Assembly: GCA_033032865.1 (NCBI GenBank) | Contig: JAWHQI010000229.1 | Coordinates: 1,884,501-1,948,500, forward strand | DNA from: Dactylorhiza incarnata | Lineage: Eukaryota > Streptophyta > Magnoliopsida > Asparagales > Orchidaceae | Reading direction: 5' to 3' | Length of the DNA stretch: 64,000 nt | Shown: in pieces, positions 53,130 to 55,945 of the stretch | Layout of the letters: the number at the start of each line of letters is the position of its first letter | Numbering within the stretch: position 1 is the first letter of the stretch | Made by a program: the position numbers and the translations under genes | The notes under the pieces: generated by a model | What the model was told of the DNA's origin: nothing | The model's input: the letters and a program-made list of their open reading frames with translations, nothing else | The model's database searches: none

Positions 53130-53164
<35 letters not shown>

Positions 53165-53339
53165 AGAGAGGGATCAGACTCACATCGGGAGTGCTGCGGG
53201 GATAGTGAATGGATCCAGAGAACAAAACCCTCCTCGTCCCATTGATCAGAAGCGCCCTGCCGTCGTAGGATACCTCTCCTCCTTCCACAGCCATCGCCGC
53301 CGCAAAGATTGCCGCCACGATGATCGCTGCGGCCGCCAT
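1773..53339 (-). CDS. BGAL: Beta-galactosidase (GH35), exons 1-14; 3' part beyond the left edge
   Basis: Plant beta-galactosidases remove terminal beta-galactosyl residues from cell-wall and glycoprotein glycans, usually in the apoplast. Exons, in gene order: 53184-53339, 51640-51735, 51450-51562, 43809-43875, 27297-27389, 27062-27205, 26876-26970, 26113-26221, 8184-8268, 7974-8092, 7713-7877, 7032-7213, 6595-6686, 1773-1885. All introns are GT-AG and all phases agree, giving 543 codons with no stop. Residues 1 to about 21 form an Ala-rich signal peptide. The GH35 signature [13 protein letters not shown] spans residues 168-180 (acid/base Glu179), and PSLWTENW carries the nucleophile Glu250. 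Plant family members are usually 700-850 residues, so 160-300 are missing to the left. TENWTSF and [14 protein letters not shown] resemble BGAL6/BGAL16-type proteins (family knowledge). Introns 3, 4, 8 and 13 are 4.7-17.8 kb because of TEs. Expression was not tested. Confidence 0.93.
2045..2106. repeat. (TC)n/(TA)n microsatellite
   Basis: About 60 bp of TC repeats passing into TA repeats, inside the left outer LTR. It accounts for much of the length difference from the right copy. Confidence 0.95.
2700..3170 (-). pseudogene. Copia RNase H remnant
   Basis: The minus strand reads [20 protein letters not shown], then [19 protein letters not shown] and [14 protein letters not shown], with stop codons and frame changes. 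These are the ordered RNase H motifs of Copia pol, in the position expected next to the 3' LTR at 2507-2682. Confidence 0.8.
3395..3485 (+). repeat. tRNA-like (SINE head) fragment
   Basis: A stretch with an A-box-like TTGGTGCAAGTGGG and a B-box-like GGGTTCGATCCCA about 45 bp later, the spacing of a tRNA-derived pol III promoter. It has no clear tail or target duplication. It may instead be a chance match inside a retroelement. Confidence 0.4.
3490..5160. other. Interior of inner element, non-coding; GCTCGCAGG-type short repeats at 4640-4800
   Basis: No protein family is recognisable. At 3580-3710 the motif CCGGTTCGA and its complement recur several times. At about 4640-4800 units like GAGCTCGCAGGAG and AGTCGCTCGCAGGA recur irregularly. 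No long open frame looks real. Confidence 0.5.
5391..6210. other. Outer-element interior, no gene seen
   Basis: AT-rich sequence; the open frame at 5547-5810 has no recognisable motif and looks like chance. Confidence 0.5.
6595..6686 (-). CDS. BGAL: BGAL exon 13
   Basis: One base, 30 codons and one base (residues 475-506), including [19 protein letters not shown], which matches the VESLAHVAHAFVN pattern of BGAL6-like proteins. Acceptor CAG, donor GTAAGT. Confidence 0.92.
7032..7213 (-). CDS. BGAL: BGAL exon 12
   Basis: 60 codons plus two bases (residues 415-475), [20 protein letters not shown] onward and ending [11 protein letters not shown], the family-typical DYLWYTT block. Acceptor CAG, donor GTAACA. 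Confidence 0.94.
7713..7877 (-). CDS. BGAL: BGAL exon 11
   Basis: 55 codons (residues 360-414), including [20 protein letters not shown] and [11 protein letters not shown], the beta-sandwich region that follows the GH35 barrel. Acceptor CAG, donor GTGAGT. Confidence 0.95.
7974..8092 (-). CDS. BGAL: BGAL exon 10
   Basis: Two bases plus 39 codons (residues 321-359), [20 protein letters not shown] onward and ending SVGRAQE. Marks the end of the catalytic barrel. Acceptor TAG, donor GTAAGA. Confidence 0.95.
8184..8268 (-). CDS. BGAL: BGAL exon 9
   Basis: 28 codons plus one base, [20 protein letters not shown] then DQAPLDEY, continuing the [11 protein letters not shown] block begun in exon 8. 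The acceptor CAG lies about 90 bp from the Copia element that fills intron 8. Confidence 0.95.
8319..8356 (+). repeat. Intron 8 duplicated segment, copy 1, first part
   Basis: Matches 21571-21610. The rest of copy 1 continues at 19073-19333 on the other side of RLC1, so RLC1 inserted into one copy of a pre-existing duplication. Confidence 0.9.
8357..8516 (-). repeat. RLC1 3' LTR
   Basis: 160 bp, nearly identical to 18890-19072. In plus orientation it starts AGTTGAAGAGCG and ends GAATTCAACT, flanked on the left by aatac. Confidence 0.95.
8524..9150 (-). pseudogene. RLC1 RNase H segment
   Basis: Encodes [20 protein letters not shown], then [40 protein letters not shown] and a terminal [18 protein letters not shown]. 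It is open over about 210 codons to a stop beside the polypurine tract. It is the 3' continuation of the RT at 14622-15483, from which the Gypsy insertion separates it. Confidence 0.92.
9156..9596 (-). repeat. RLG1 3' LTR
   Basis: 441 bp, TG...CA ends. The pol open frame runs into it and stops at 9374. Contains one extra GC-rich tandem unit relative to the 5' LTR. Confidence 0.93.
9374..14159 (-). pseudogene. RLG1 gag-pol polyprotein, frameshifted
   Basis: Starts at [11 protein letters not shown] (14159). Order: gag with [17 protein letters not shown], a [14 protein letters not shown] zinc knuckle, an aspartic protease, RT ([39 protein letters not shown]), RNase H ([13 protein letters not shown]), integrase (HHCC region, [22 protein letters not shown]) and a chromodomain-like end ([20 protein letters not shown]). 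Breaks: an 8-base C run at 11587-11594 puts RNase H and integrase out of frame, and the protease motif reads NSGA instead of DSGA (codon 12882-12884). Otherwise the frame is open over about 4.8 kb, so the copy is recent. Confidence 0.93.
14212..14616 (-). repeat. RLG1 5' LTR
   Basis: 405 bp, starts TGGTACC and ends GTAACA in plus orientation, followed by gcgag. Only about 50 bp separate it from the gag ATG at 14159. Confidence 0.93.
14622..15483 (-). pseudogene. RLC1 reverse transcriptase
   Basis: Encodes [78 protein letters not shown] and the catalytic [13 protein letters not shown]. It ends at [12 protein letters not shown], where RLG1 is inserted. An in-frame TGA at 15484-15486 separates it from the integrase. 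The RT itself has no other break. Confidence 0.93.
15484..17290 (-). pseudogene. RLC1 protease and integrase
   Basis: Protease: [14 protein letters not shown], catalytic Asp present. Integrase: [14 protein letters not shown] with LKCDVC (HHCC zinc site), then IIHSDVLGP and the RVLRSDKGG region, then [18 protein letters not shown] with the catalytic Glu. An 18-base C run at 16443-16460 lies where GGEY is expected and breaks the frame. The reading resumes at [16 protein letters not shown]. The C-terminal part is Pro-rich (15780-15900). Confidence 0.9.
17312..18339 (-). pseudogene. RLC1 gag
   Basis: ATG at 18339 opens [14 protein letters not shown], then [20 protein letters not shown] (Copia gag N-domain). 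A TAG near 18070 and further shifts near 17950 break the frame. The middle resumes as [20 protein letters not shown] (UBN2-type gag). A zinc knuckle [14 protein letters not shown] is encoded at about 17540-17580. Confidence 0.9.
18340..18889 (-). other. RLC1 untranslated leader
   Basis: Non-coding stretch between the 5' LTR and gag ATG. It has repeated CAGCGCACAAA-type units at about 18440-18640, and the primer-site complement GCTCTGATACCA is at 18878-18889. Confidence 0.8.
18890..19072 (-). repeat. RLC1 5' LTR
   Basis: 183 bp. Contains a 23-bp tandem duplication (GGATAAAACCAAAAAGGTAAC twice) that the 3' LTR lacks. Followed by the target duplication aatac. Confidence 0.95.
19073..19333 (+). 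repeat. Intron 8 duplicated segment, copy 1, second part
   Basis: Nearly identical to 21606-21867, including ATACATGTCAGTAGTT, CTTAGCTCCAGGCTAATTAA and TTTCAGAGAGCATCA. Its right end abuts the truncated LTR of element A1. Confidence 0.92.
19334..19519 (-). repeat. A1 3' LTR (truncated terminus, internal duplication)
   Basis: Two adjacent 50-bp copies of GGAAATATAAT...CTAATTTATA (about 19338-19437) where the right LTR has one. It lacks the AGTAGAAAGAT start of the right LTR. Confidence 0.88.
19608..19885. repeat. 36-bp minisatellite in A1
   Basis: About seven to eight units of ACCACACACACGAATCTACG followed by AGACCGCGGGGATAAC, 36 bp with slight variation. The same unit occurs in A2 at 45546-45690. 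As 36 is a multiple of three, it creates chance long open frames on both strands, which I do not regard as genes. Confidence 0.93.
19900..20348. repeat. Inverted dimer of a tRNA-Lys-like SINE (palindrome)
   Basis: Two arms of about 220 bp are reverse complements around 20124. The ends read TGATGCAAGACAGGCG and CGCCTGTCCTGCATCA. Each arm begins next to the centre with a tRNA-Lys-like sequence: a D-arm box CAGTTGGT, an anticodon-stem block (GGCTCTTAT or GGACTCTTAT, with CTT), and a T-arm GGGGATCGAGCCCC. The plus-strand tRNA-like part is at about 20129-20200 and the minus-strand one at about 20048-20118. Arms are about 90% alike and not identical. It sits inside A1. Confidence 0.8.
20400..21407. 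other. A1 interior, non-coding
   Basis: A GC-rich stretch with scattered CGACGGGA, GATCGACGA and related words. The open frames here have no protein family motifs. The first part (20410-20540) is shared with A2 at 45720-45840. Confidence 0.6.
21419..21570 (-). repeat. A1 5' LTR
   Basis: 152 bp, starting AGTAGAAAG right after the primer-site complement and ending AAACTCAACT, immediately followed by intron copy 2. Confidence 0.9.
21571..21867 (+). repeat. Intron 8 duplicated segment, copy 2
   Basis: Matches 8319-8356 plus 19073-19333 over about 295 bp. It lies directly against the right LTR of A1. Confidence 0.92.
21868..22317. other. Intron 8 sequence, nothing recognised
   Basis: AT-rich, no coding or TE hallmark seen. 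Confidence 0.5.
22318..24640. mobile_element. Probable non-autonomous LTR element B
   Basis: Diverged direct repeats at about 22318-22600 and 24350-24640 share AATTACATTAAAAA, TCGAGAG, TATATTAATATTAAAAGA and GAGATGT/GGGATGT blocks. The interior of about 1.75 kb has no recognisable gag or pol. The boundaries and orientation are uncertain, and I could not read a target duplication or primer site. Confidence 0.5.
24631..24697. repeat. (TA)n microsatellite
   Basis: About 50 bp of TA repeats, then CACACAC, at the right end of element B. Confidence 0.95.
24700..24822. repeat. Cluster of short GC-rich hairpin repeats
   Basis: Five or six units of about 21 bp such as GCGGGCTTCGCCCGC and GCGGGTTGCGCCCGCATATA, each a self-complementary hairpin with a short loop. 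Such clusters are seen near TE termini, but I cannot assign this one. Confidence 0.7.
25397..25550 (-). repeat. Possible Copia LTR remnant
   Basis: TATGATACC followed by TTGTTAGAATCAAAGCATCC and GATGTGGGATTATTCTC resembles a primer-site complement plus LTR in minus orientation. No partner LTR was found. Confidence 0.4.
25551..26112. other. Intron 8 end, nothing recognised
   Basis: AT-rich sequence adjoining exon 8; probably original intron. Confidence 0.5.
26113..26221 (-). CDS. BGAL: BGAL exon 8
   Basis: One base plus 36 codons (residues 256-291), with [20 protein letters not shown] and ending VNYYM. Acceptor AAG, donor GTATGC. The next exon is 17.8 kb away across intron 8. Confidence 0.94.
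26344..26538. mobile_element. Tourist-like MITE, tandem copy 1 (intron 7)
   Basis: 195 bp starting GGCACCATTTAGGAGAGCGG and ending AACTAAATAGAGCC, flanked by TAA on both sides, as in PIF/Harbinger-derived MITEs. No coding capacity. Confidence 0.68.
26542..26725. mobile_element. Tourist-like MITE, tandem copy 2 (intron 7)
   Basis: 184 bp starting GGCACCGGTTGAGAGAGCGG and ending CAATCAGAGCC. It shares the TAA at 26539-26541 with copy 1 and is followed by TAA at 26726-26728. The two copies are diverged relatives in the same orientation. Confidence 0.68.
26876..26970 (-). CDS. BGAL: BGAL exon 7 (catalytic nucleophile)
   Basis: 31 codons plus two bases (residues 224-255), from [17 protein letters not shown] to [10 protein letters not shown]. 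Glu250 in TENW is the expected nucleophile. NWT is also a potential N-glycosylation sequon. Acceptor CAG, donor GTAAGT. Confidence 0.95.
27062..27205 (-). CDS. BGAL: BGAL exon 6 (catalytic acid/base)
   Basis: 48 codons (residues 176-223), starting IENEYQ with the presumed proton donor Glu179, and containing [16 protein letters not shown], which is highly conserved in plant BGALs. Acceptor TAG, donor GTTAGT. Confidence 0.95.
27297..27389 (-). CDS. BGAL: BGAL exon 5
   Basis: 31 codons (residues 145-175), from [20 protein letters not shown] to GGPIILSQ, the first half of the GH35 signature. Acceptor CAG, donor GTGATG. Confidence 0.95.
27869..28182. mobile_element. Tourist-like MITE
   Basis: 314 bp with terminal inverted repeats GGCTCTGTTTGAGACAGTGG / GGCTCTATTTGCGGGG and a TAA duplication at 27866-27868 and 28183-28185. 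Lies in BGAL intron 4. No transposase frame. Confidence 0.75.
28183..29125. other. Intron 4 segment with inverted fragments of an unnamed repeat
   Basis: The segment at about 28700-28840 (GCACTTTACACCTCAAAATT, a 16-base C run at 28765-28780) recurs inverted at about 28960-29060. The part ending near 29120 (ATTCTCTCCATTTGGGATCT) recurs inverted at 42970-43035. No gene seen. Confidence 0.55.
29129..30041. mobile_element. PIF/Harbinger-like non-autonomous element
   Basis: 913 bp with terminal inverted repeats GGGCCCGTTCGG...GTTTTGAA and its complement TTCAAAACC...CCGAACAGACCC. TAA duplications are at 29126-29128 and 30042-30044. It carries an open frame at 29396-29704 ([20 protein letters not shown] start, then an acidic stretch) with no transposase motif, possibly captured sequence. 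Confidence 0.75.
30045..30955. other. GC-rich intron 4 segment, no confirmed gene
   Basis: At 30426 a short frame begins [20 protein letters not shown] and stops soon after. It resembles a first exon or captured 5' gene end, but nothing downstream continues it. Confidence 0.4.
30966..31303. mobile_element. Foldback (MULE-like) MITE F1
   Basis: 338 bp, almost fully palindromic. The arms share ATCCGGATCCCCTGGAG, TTCGTGTTGAATCGTAAAAA, GAAAGTTGTAGATCTTCCCG and TTTAACATGAAAG. A 10-bp target duplication CGGCTGATAT lies at 30956-30965 and 31304-31313, which suits a Mutator-type element. Confidence 0.85.
31447..32383 (-). repeat. Array LTR 1
   Basis: 937 bp, TG...CA, preceded by gttat. The minus strand carries a TATA-like TTATAAAGGAACC near 32183-32195, the expected LTR promoter. 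Confidence 0.95.
32384..33548 (-). pseudogene. Array interior 1, Copia gag remnant
   Basis: Minus strand: [24 protein letters not shown] UBN2 gag end at about 33085-33160, and a degenerate zinc knuckle ([13 protein letters not shown]) further on. Stops and frame changes. No protease, integrase, RT or clear polypurine tract, so non-autonomous. Confidence 0.75.
33549..34489 (-). repeat. Array LTR 2
   Basis: 941 bp, same ends as LTR 1; differs by scattered substitutions and by lengths of GA and T runs. Confidence 0.95.
34490..35658 (-). pseudogene. Array interior 2, Copia gag remnant
   Basis: Same composition as interior 1, with its own substitutions and a T/A-run difference near 35260 that changes the gag frame. 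Confidence 0.75.
35659..36609 (-). repeat. Array LTR 3
   Basis: 951 bp; longer GA runs at about 36415-36445 and 36500-36520 than in the other copies. Confidence 0.95.
36610..37777 (-). pseudogene. Array interior 3, Copia gag remnant
   Basis: [20 protein letters not shown] is readable at about 37310-37370. The knuckle region is damaged. Bounded by the primer-site complement at about 37766-37775. Confidence 0.75.
37778..38730 (-). repeat. Array LTR 4
   Basis: 953 bp; starts TGTTGGGAAATGA, one substitution from the other copies. Confidence 0.95.
38731..39898 (-). pseudogene. Array interior 4, Copia gag remnant
   Basis: The most open of the four: 39359-39682 reads a 107-codon gag fragment with [20 protein letters not shown]. 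No pol. Confidence 0.75.
39899..40862 (-). repeat. Array LTR 5 (5' LTR of the array)
   Basis: 964 bp; has the longest GA run (about 40655-40688). Followed directly by the target duplication gttat. Confidence 0.95.
40868..41690. other. Intron 4 segment, no gene seen
   Basis: The part at 40940-41160 is rich in CCGCTC and GAAGCTCTCG words. No protein motif. Confidence 0.5.
41700..42225. repeat. Unassigned GC-rich palindromic repeat with alternating 20-bp units
   Basis: Outer flanks are rich in GCCCGGGCC and AGGCCTGGGCC. The core (about 41885-42050) has about seven units of the type CCCAACATTAAATTGCTGGG in alternating orientation. No coding capacity; family unknown. Confidence 0.7.
42226..43265. 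other. Intron 4 segment, repeat fragments
   Basis: About 43080-43200 is related, inverted, to 50380-50470 (TCGTCGAGGCAATG...AAAAAC block). No gene seen. Confidence 0.5.
43270..43640. repeat. About 139-bp tandem repeat, 2.5 copies
   Basis: The block GGTTGCATTAAGGCCGG...GTAGAA recurs 139 bp later, as do TCGAGAA(C/T)CCTTCGTCCT and AGAAGGAGAC(G/A)TAAG. A partial third copy ends near 43635. Lies about 170 bp from exon 4. Confidence 0.8.
43718..43743 (+). repeat. 26-bp direct repeat left of exon 4
   Basis: Identical to 44001-44026 (both begin ACCCACCTACGGGTG). The pair brackets exon 4. Confidence 0.95.
43809..43875 (-). CDS. BGAL: BGAL exon 4 (isolated 67-bp exon)
   Basis: One base plus 22 codons encode [20 protein letters not shown] followed by FK. 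The acceptor is TGCAG and the donor GTACAT. It was found by looking for the residues missing between exons 3 and 5, and the phase fits both. It is stranded between a 7.6-kb and a 16.4-kb intron. At 67 bp, skipping it would shift the frame. Confidence 0.92.
44001..44026 (+). repeat. 26-bp direct repeat right of exon 4
   Basis: Perfect match to 43718-43743, 283 bp apart. Confidence 0.95.
44027..44609. other. Intron 3 segment, nothing recognised
   Basis: No TE or coding hallmark on either strand. Confidence 0.5.
44834..45328 (+). mobile_element. Solo LTR nested in A2
   Basis: 495 bp, TGTATAACCC...GTTTCAACA. Near-identical 5-bp flanks gtagg (44829-44833) and gtaag (45329-45333). It is absent from the matching place in A1. 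Contains a TATA box CTATAAATAGG near 45019. Starts like the solo-LTR-internal GTATAATTCGTAATTCGTCG at 49320. Confidence 0.85.
44862..44975. repeat. About 30-bp palindromic minisatellite
   Basis: Four units around CTCGCCCACCTGGGGCGAG, each self-complementary, separated by TACAGAAGAA. Inside the solo LTR. Confidence 0.9.
45546..45690. repeat. 36-bp minisatellite in A2
   Basis: About four units of the CACACACGAATC(T/C)ACGAGACC-type repeat seen in A1. Confidence 0.88.
46944..48214. other. AT-rich intron 3 segment
   Basis: About 47264-47345 is related to 51960-52045 in intron 1 (TTGAACATAAAA...GTGAGGTCGGG), a dispersed repeat. No gene. Confidence 0.5.
48215..48596. mobile_element. Foldback MITE F2
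   Basis: 382 bp, arms complementary over about 110 bp: GGGTCTTTATATTGGCAGCC, TTGGCTATTGGCACACCAAT, TTCTATGAGTTATAA. Flanked by TTAATTAA on both sides. The core repeats GTTGTAGATCTC/GAGATCTACAAC. Confidence 0.83.
48597..49247. other. AT-rich intron 3 segment, nothing recognised
   Basis: No coding or TE hallmark. Confidence 0.5.
49253..49770. mobile_element. Solo LTR
   Basis: 518 bp, TGATGGG...CCGCAACA, with the 5-bp duplication attat at 49248-49252 and 49771-49775. Contains a GAGCAGAGGCGA-type minisatellite (about 49380-49560). Confidence 0.8.
49380..49560. repeat. Purine-rich 14-bp-like minisatellite
   Basis: Irregular tandem units of GAGCAGAGGCGAGA and AAGAAGCGAGCAGAGG. Creates chance Leu/Ser-rich open frames on the minus strand. 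Confidence 0.88.
49776..50587. other. Intron 3 segment with a repeat fragment at 50140-50519
   Basis: CAGTGGCGAATCC at 50140 and the CTCACCGCTG end near 50519 suggest a hAT-like element, with GGGGGTGTCAGTG and GGCCCCCCTGACTCC near its right end. Not resolved; no target duplication read. Confidence 0.4.
50588..51017. mobile_element. Foldback MITE F3 (same family as F2)
   Basis: 430 bp with ends GGGCATTGTTAAAG and CTTTAACAACTCCC, then AATTGGCTATTGG...CCAATTTCTATGAGTTAT. The core repeats TTGTAGATCTCGTCGAGATC and AAAGTGTTCAACACGAAAGT. Near-identical flanks TTGATATA/TTAATATA suggest an 8-bp target duplication. Confidence 0.82.
51018..51449. other. Intron 3 start; (GTT)n at about 51385-51408
   Basis: GCCACTTTGTGCAT recurs about 60 bp apart. 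A short GTT microsatellite is present. No gene besides the exon beyond. Confidence 0.55.
51450..51562 (-). CDS. BGAL: BGAL exon 3
   Basis: 37 codons plus two bases (residues 85-122), including the GH35 barrel segment [14 protein letters not shown]. The acceptor is AAG and the donor GTAAGA. The Gly codon is completed by exon 4, which is 7.6 kb away. Confidence 0.94.
51640..51735 (-). CDS. BGAL: BGAL exon 2
   Basis: 32 codons (residues 53-84), beginning [20 protein letters not shown] and ending HEPIQGQ. The acceptor is CAG and the donor GTGATA. It joins exon 1 in phase 0 across a 1.4-kb intron and lies 77 bp from exon 3. Confidence 0.94.
51741..53130. other. Intron 1: AT-rich with a GC-rich island at 52365-52620
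   Basis: The island has a 64-codon minus-strand frame with ATG at 52545 ([20 protein letters not shown] start) of unknown nature. About 51898-52075 and 52790-52920 carry MITE-like ends (CCAAACAGAGCC, CAAACATCCCC). Confidence 0.5.
53131..53171. repeat. (GA)n microsatellite beside exon 1 donor
   Basis: About 40 bp of GA repeats beginning 12 bp into intron 1; on the transcribed strand it is a CT-rich run just after the donor. Confidence 0.95.
53184..53339 (-). CDS. BGAL: BGAL exon 1 (start codon, signal peptide)
   Basis: The exon encodes residues 1-52. ATG at 53339 sits in a favourable GAGATGG context and opens the hydrophobic run [18 protein letters not shown]. The mature N-terminus then reads [20 protein letters not shown], a standard plant BGAL start. 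The upstream in-frame triplet at 53375 is GTG, so I did not use it. The donor is GTGAGT, after the codon for Asp in RSTPD. Confidence 0.93.
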
Positions 53340-53451
53340 CTCGATCTGCTTCTCACTCGCCGCGCTTCCCCCCACTCTCTTCCTGTAGATATCTCTGCCG
53401 GAATGTTATGGCGCCGTAGCAGAGATCACGGGAGGATGAGGCCGGAGCTCC

Positions 53452-53461
53452 CTTATATTTA
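53452..53461 (-). promoter_or_regulatory. Possible TATA box of BGAL
   Basis: On the minus strand the sequence reads CTAAATATAAGG, about 115 bp upstream of the start codon. This would imply a 5' UTR of about 80-90 bases. It is only a motif match. Confidence 0.4.
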
Positions 53462-53692
53462 GCGATTCAGAACGCTGCCGATTCAGCCTCGATCCGAAAA
53501 AGGAATGAAGTCCAATTAATAAACTTACTTTCCATAATCGTTTTCTCGGCTTATTCTTAGAATCTAATCCGAAGGATTTACAGGAATCTGGATTGGGTGA
53601 ACGGAGAAGAGTTGTCGCCGATCTTTCCATTGAATGATTCAATGGATTTTATAGCGATTGGGGAATAGAAGAGGAGTGTAGCGATTCAAACC

Positions 53693-53694
<2 letters not shown>

Positions 53695-53762
<68 letters not shown>

Positions 53763-53772
53763 GAGAGAGAGA
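53695..53772. repeat. (GA)n microsatellite upstream of BGAL
   Basis: About 75 bp of GA repeats with one GATA interruption, about 360 bp upstream of the start codon. Confidence 0.95.
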
Positions 53773-54569
53773 ATGGCGTGATGTGTGCGGCTGTTTCGGA
53801 GTCGGGCGGTTTGGCGGATATCAGAACTGCAAATGGAGAGTGGGCGGGTGAGTGGTACGTTGTGCCGCGGGAGTTGCGGAGCAGCGGAGGTGAGTGGATT
53901 ATTATTTATTATATATATATAATATATATAATGAATTAATGAATATCATTTTCTATTGTCTCTTTCGATTTCATGACGCTTTATAAAACTCAAATAGTAC
54001 AAGTTTCGTGATACAGCATGATACGGCATTAAAAAACCAACAAAAAATCTAAATTGTCAATCGACAACATTATTTTTAGGGTTTTTTTTTGCTATCCGTA
54101 ACTCAGAATTTTAAAAAAATATCTTATTGTTTAGCCGTAATCAAAAACTTAAAACCTTAACCCCTCGCTTATCCCATCTTCAGTCATGCTCAACCCCTCG
54201 CGTATATCCTTTGGTTCCTCCTTCCTCTCGTTGAAGTTGCCTGGCGCCTCTTTCCTCAGGTAACAATGGGGTATGGCAAGTCAAATATTGGGTTGCGGTT
54301 AAATTTTTTAAAATTTTCGGGTTGAAGTTATTATGGGGGTGCGACAAGCCAAAATTGAGTTGCGATTAACAATCGTCTATTTTTATTGAACGACGCTGAA
54401 AGGTCGGGTTGCTTCGTCCATGATATTTGAACGGAGATCTTACTTCGTTTAGGGGTAAATTAATTGCATTGATTTCTTGTCTAGATGCGAGGGATTTGTA
54501 TAGTCTAGCTTTTCATAATACTGAAGTGTAACAATGTTGTATGATTGGGGAGAGTGTTTTTGGGGGTGG
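53773..54569. other. BGAL upstream region, no other gene seen
   Basis: Probable distal promoter; no motif beyond the TATA-like site is convincing. Confidence 0.5.
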
Positions 54570-54840
54570 TGATGTGTTATGCAATCGGACTGAGTACCGC
54601 GGTAGCGCAACGTAATTTAAATCGAGCACAAGCAGTAGCGCAAAATAAAATAAATACGGAATGAGATTTCAAGCATGCACAGACGACAAAGAGATATTAC
54701 GTGGTTCGGAGATGGGCTCCTACGTCCACTGGGAGAGCGCGCCAGAAGAGATCCACTGATAAACTGAGGAGTTACAAAGATGTTACACAAAGACCAAATC
54801 ACGGTCGTAGACAAACTCAAGGTTGGAGTCCCGGAAGCCG
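54570..54840 (-). repeat. RLC3 LTR fragment
   Basis: The minus strand reads AGTGGACGTAGGAGCCC and CCGAACCACGTAAT, words common in R/U5 regions of plant Copia LTRs. Limits uncertain. Confidence 0.5.
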
Positions 54841-54904
54841 GCCGTCGGAATAGAGCCCGACCAGATCATGTCGCTCCACCTGGAGCCAACTGGATGCGCC
54901 GTCG

Positions 54905-55115
54905 TTAGCTCGGCCAGATGCCGATCCCGCCTGGACCGACCGGAGTTGCCGCCGCTAGCTCGGCCAGATGCCGATCCCGCCTGGACCGATCGGAGTTGCC
55001 GCCGCTAGCTCGGCCAGATGCCGATCCCGCCTGGACTGACCGGAGTTGTCGCCGCTAGCACGACCGGATGCCGATCCCGCCTGGATCGACCGGAGTTGCC
55101 GCCGCTACACCGCCC
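54905..55115. repeat. 50-bp minisatellite in RLC3
   Basis: About four units containing CTCGGCCAGATGCCGATCCC and CGGAGTTGCCGCCG, at an exact 50-bp spacing. Confidence 0.92.
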
Positions 55116-55127
55116 ATATATAGAAGC

Positions 55128-55945
55128 CTCATGCACCTCCTCCTCCTTGTCACTCGCGAATGTATCCGATTTCTCCTCTGAGTCAGGACACCGCTGTGCT
55201 GATAATCTGAACTGTTGTCCCAAGGGAGTCGTAACAGCTTTAGACTCCATCATGTTGAACTTTTCTAGAACCTTCTGAATATAACCAGTCTGAGAGAGCC
55301 ATAGCAAGCCTCTCTTCCTATCTCGCTTGATCTCCATCCCAAGGATCTTCTGAACGTGACCAAGATCTTTCATCTCGAACTCAGCATGTAGCTTCTGCTT
55401 CAGAGATTTGATCTCCTGGGCTGACTTGCAGGCAATCAGCATGTCGTCGACATATAACATCAGAATCAGAATGTCCCCATTTGCCAGGAACTTGTAGTAG
55501 ATACAGTTGTCGTACTGGCTCCTGCAGAAACCCTGTGAGGTCATGAACATGTCAAACCTCTTGTTCCACATTCTCGGAGCCTGCTTCAGACCGTAGAGAG
55601 ATCTCCTTAGCTTACACACTTTTTTCTCGTCACCGGGTTGAATGAACCCCTCAGGATGCAGAATGTAGATCTCCTCTTCTAAGTTGCCGTGCAAAAAAGC
55701 CGTCTTCACGTCCATCTGCTCTAGCTCCATGTCCTCCATTGCCACCATCGCAAGAAGCACCCGTATGGAACAGTGCTTTACCACCGGTGAGAAGTTTTCA
55801 TCGAAATCAACTCCTTTCTTCTGCGCAAACCCCTTGGCAACGAATCTGGCTTTATATCTCCACTGATCTTTTCCGGATGCGGGCTCTTTTTTCATGAACA
55901 CCTATTTTGAACTGATCGCTTTGGCTCCCTTGGGTAAGGTAACCA
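55128..55945 (-). pseudogene. RLC3 reverse transcriptase
   Basis: Encodes YKARFVAKGFAQKKGVDFDE, QMDVKTAFLHGNLEEEIYI, SLYGLKQAPRMWNKRFDMF and catalytic LMLYVDDMLIA, then LGMEIKRDRKRGLLWLSQTG. A TAG at 55902-55904 replaces the expected Trp. The frame ends in minisatellite sequence, so RNase H is absent. Confidence 0.92.

Noticed and set aside
53340..53375. Upstream extension of BGAL exon 1 starting at 53375
   Set aside because: The first codon would be GTG; the ATG at 53339 begins directly with the signal peptide and has a better context.
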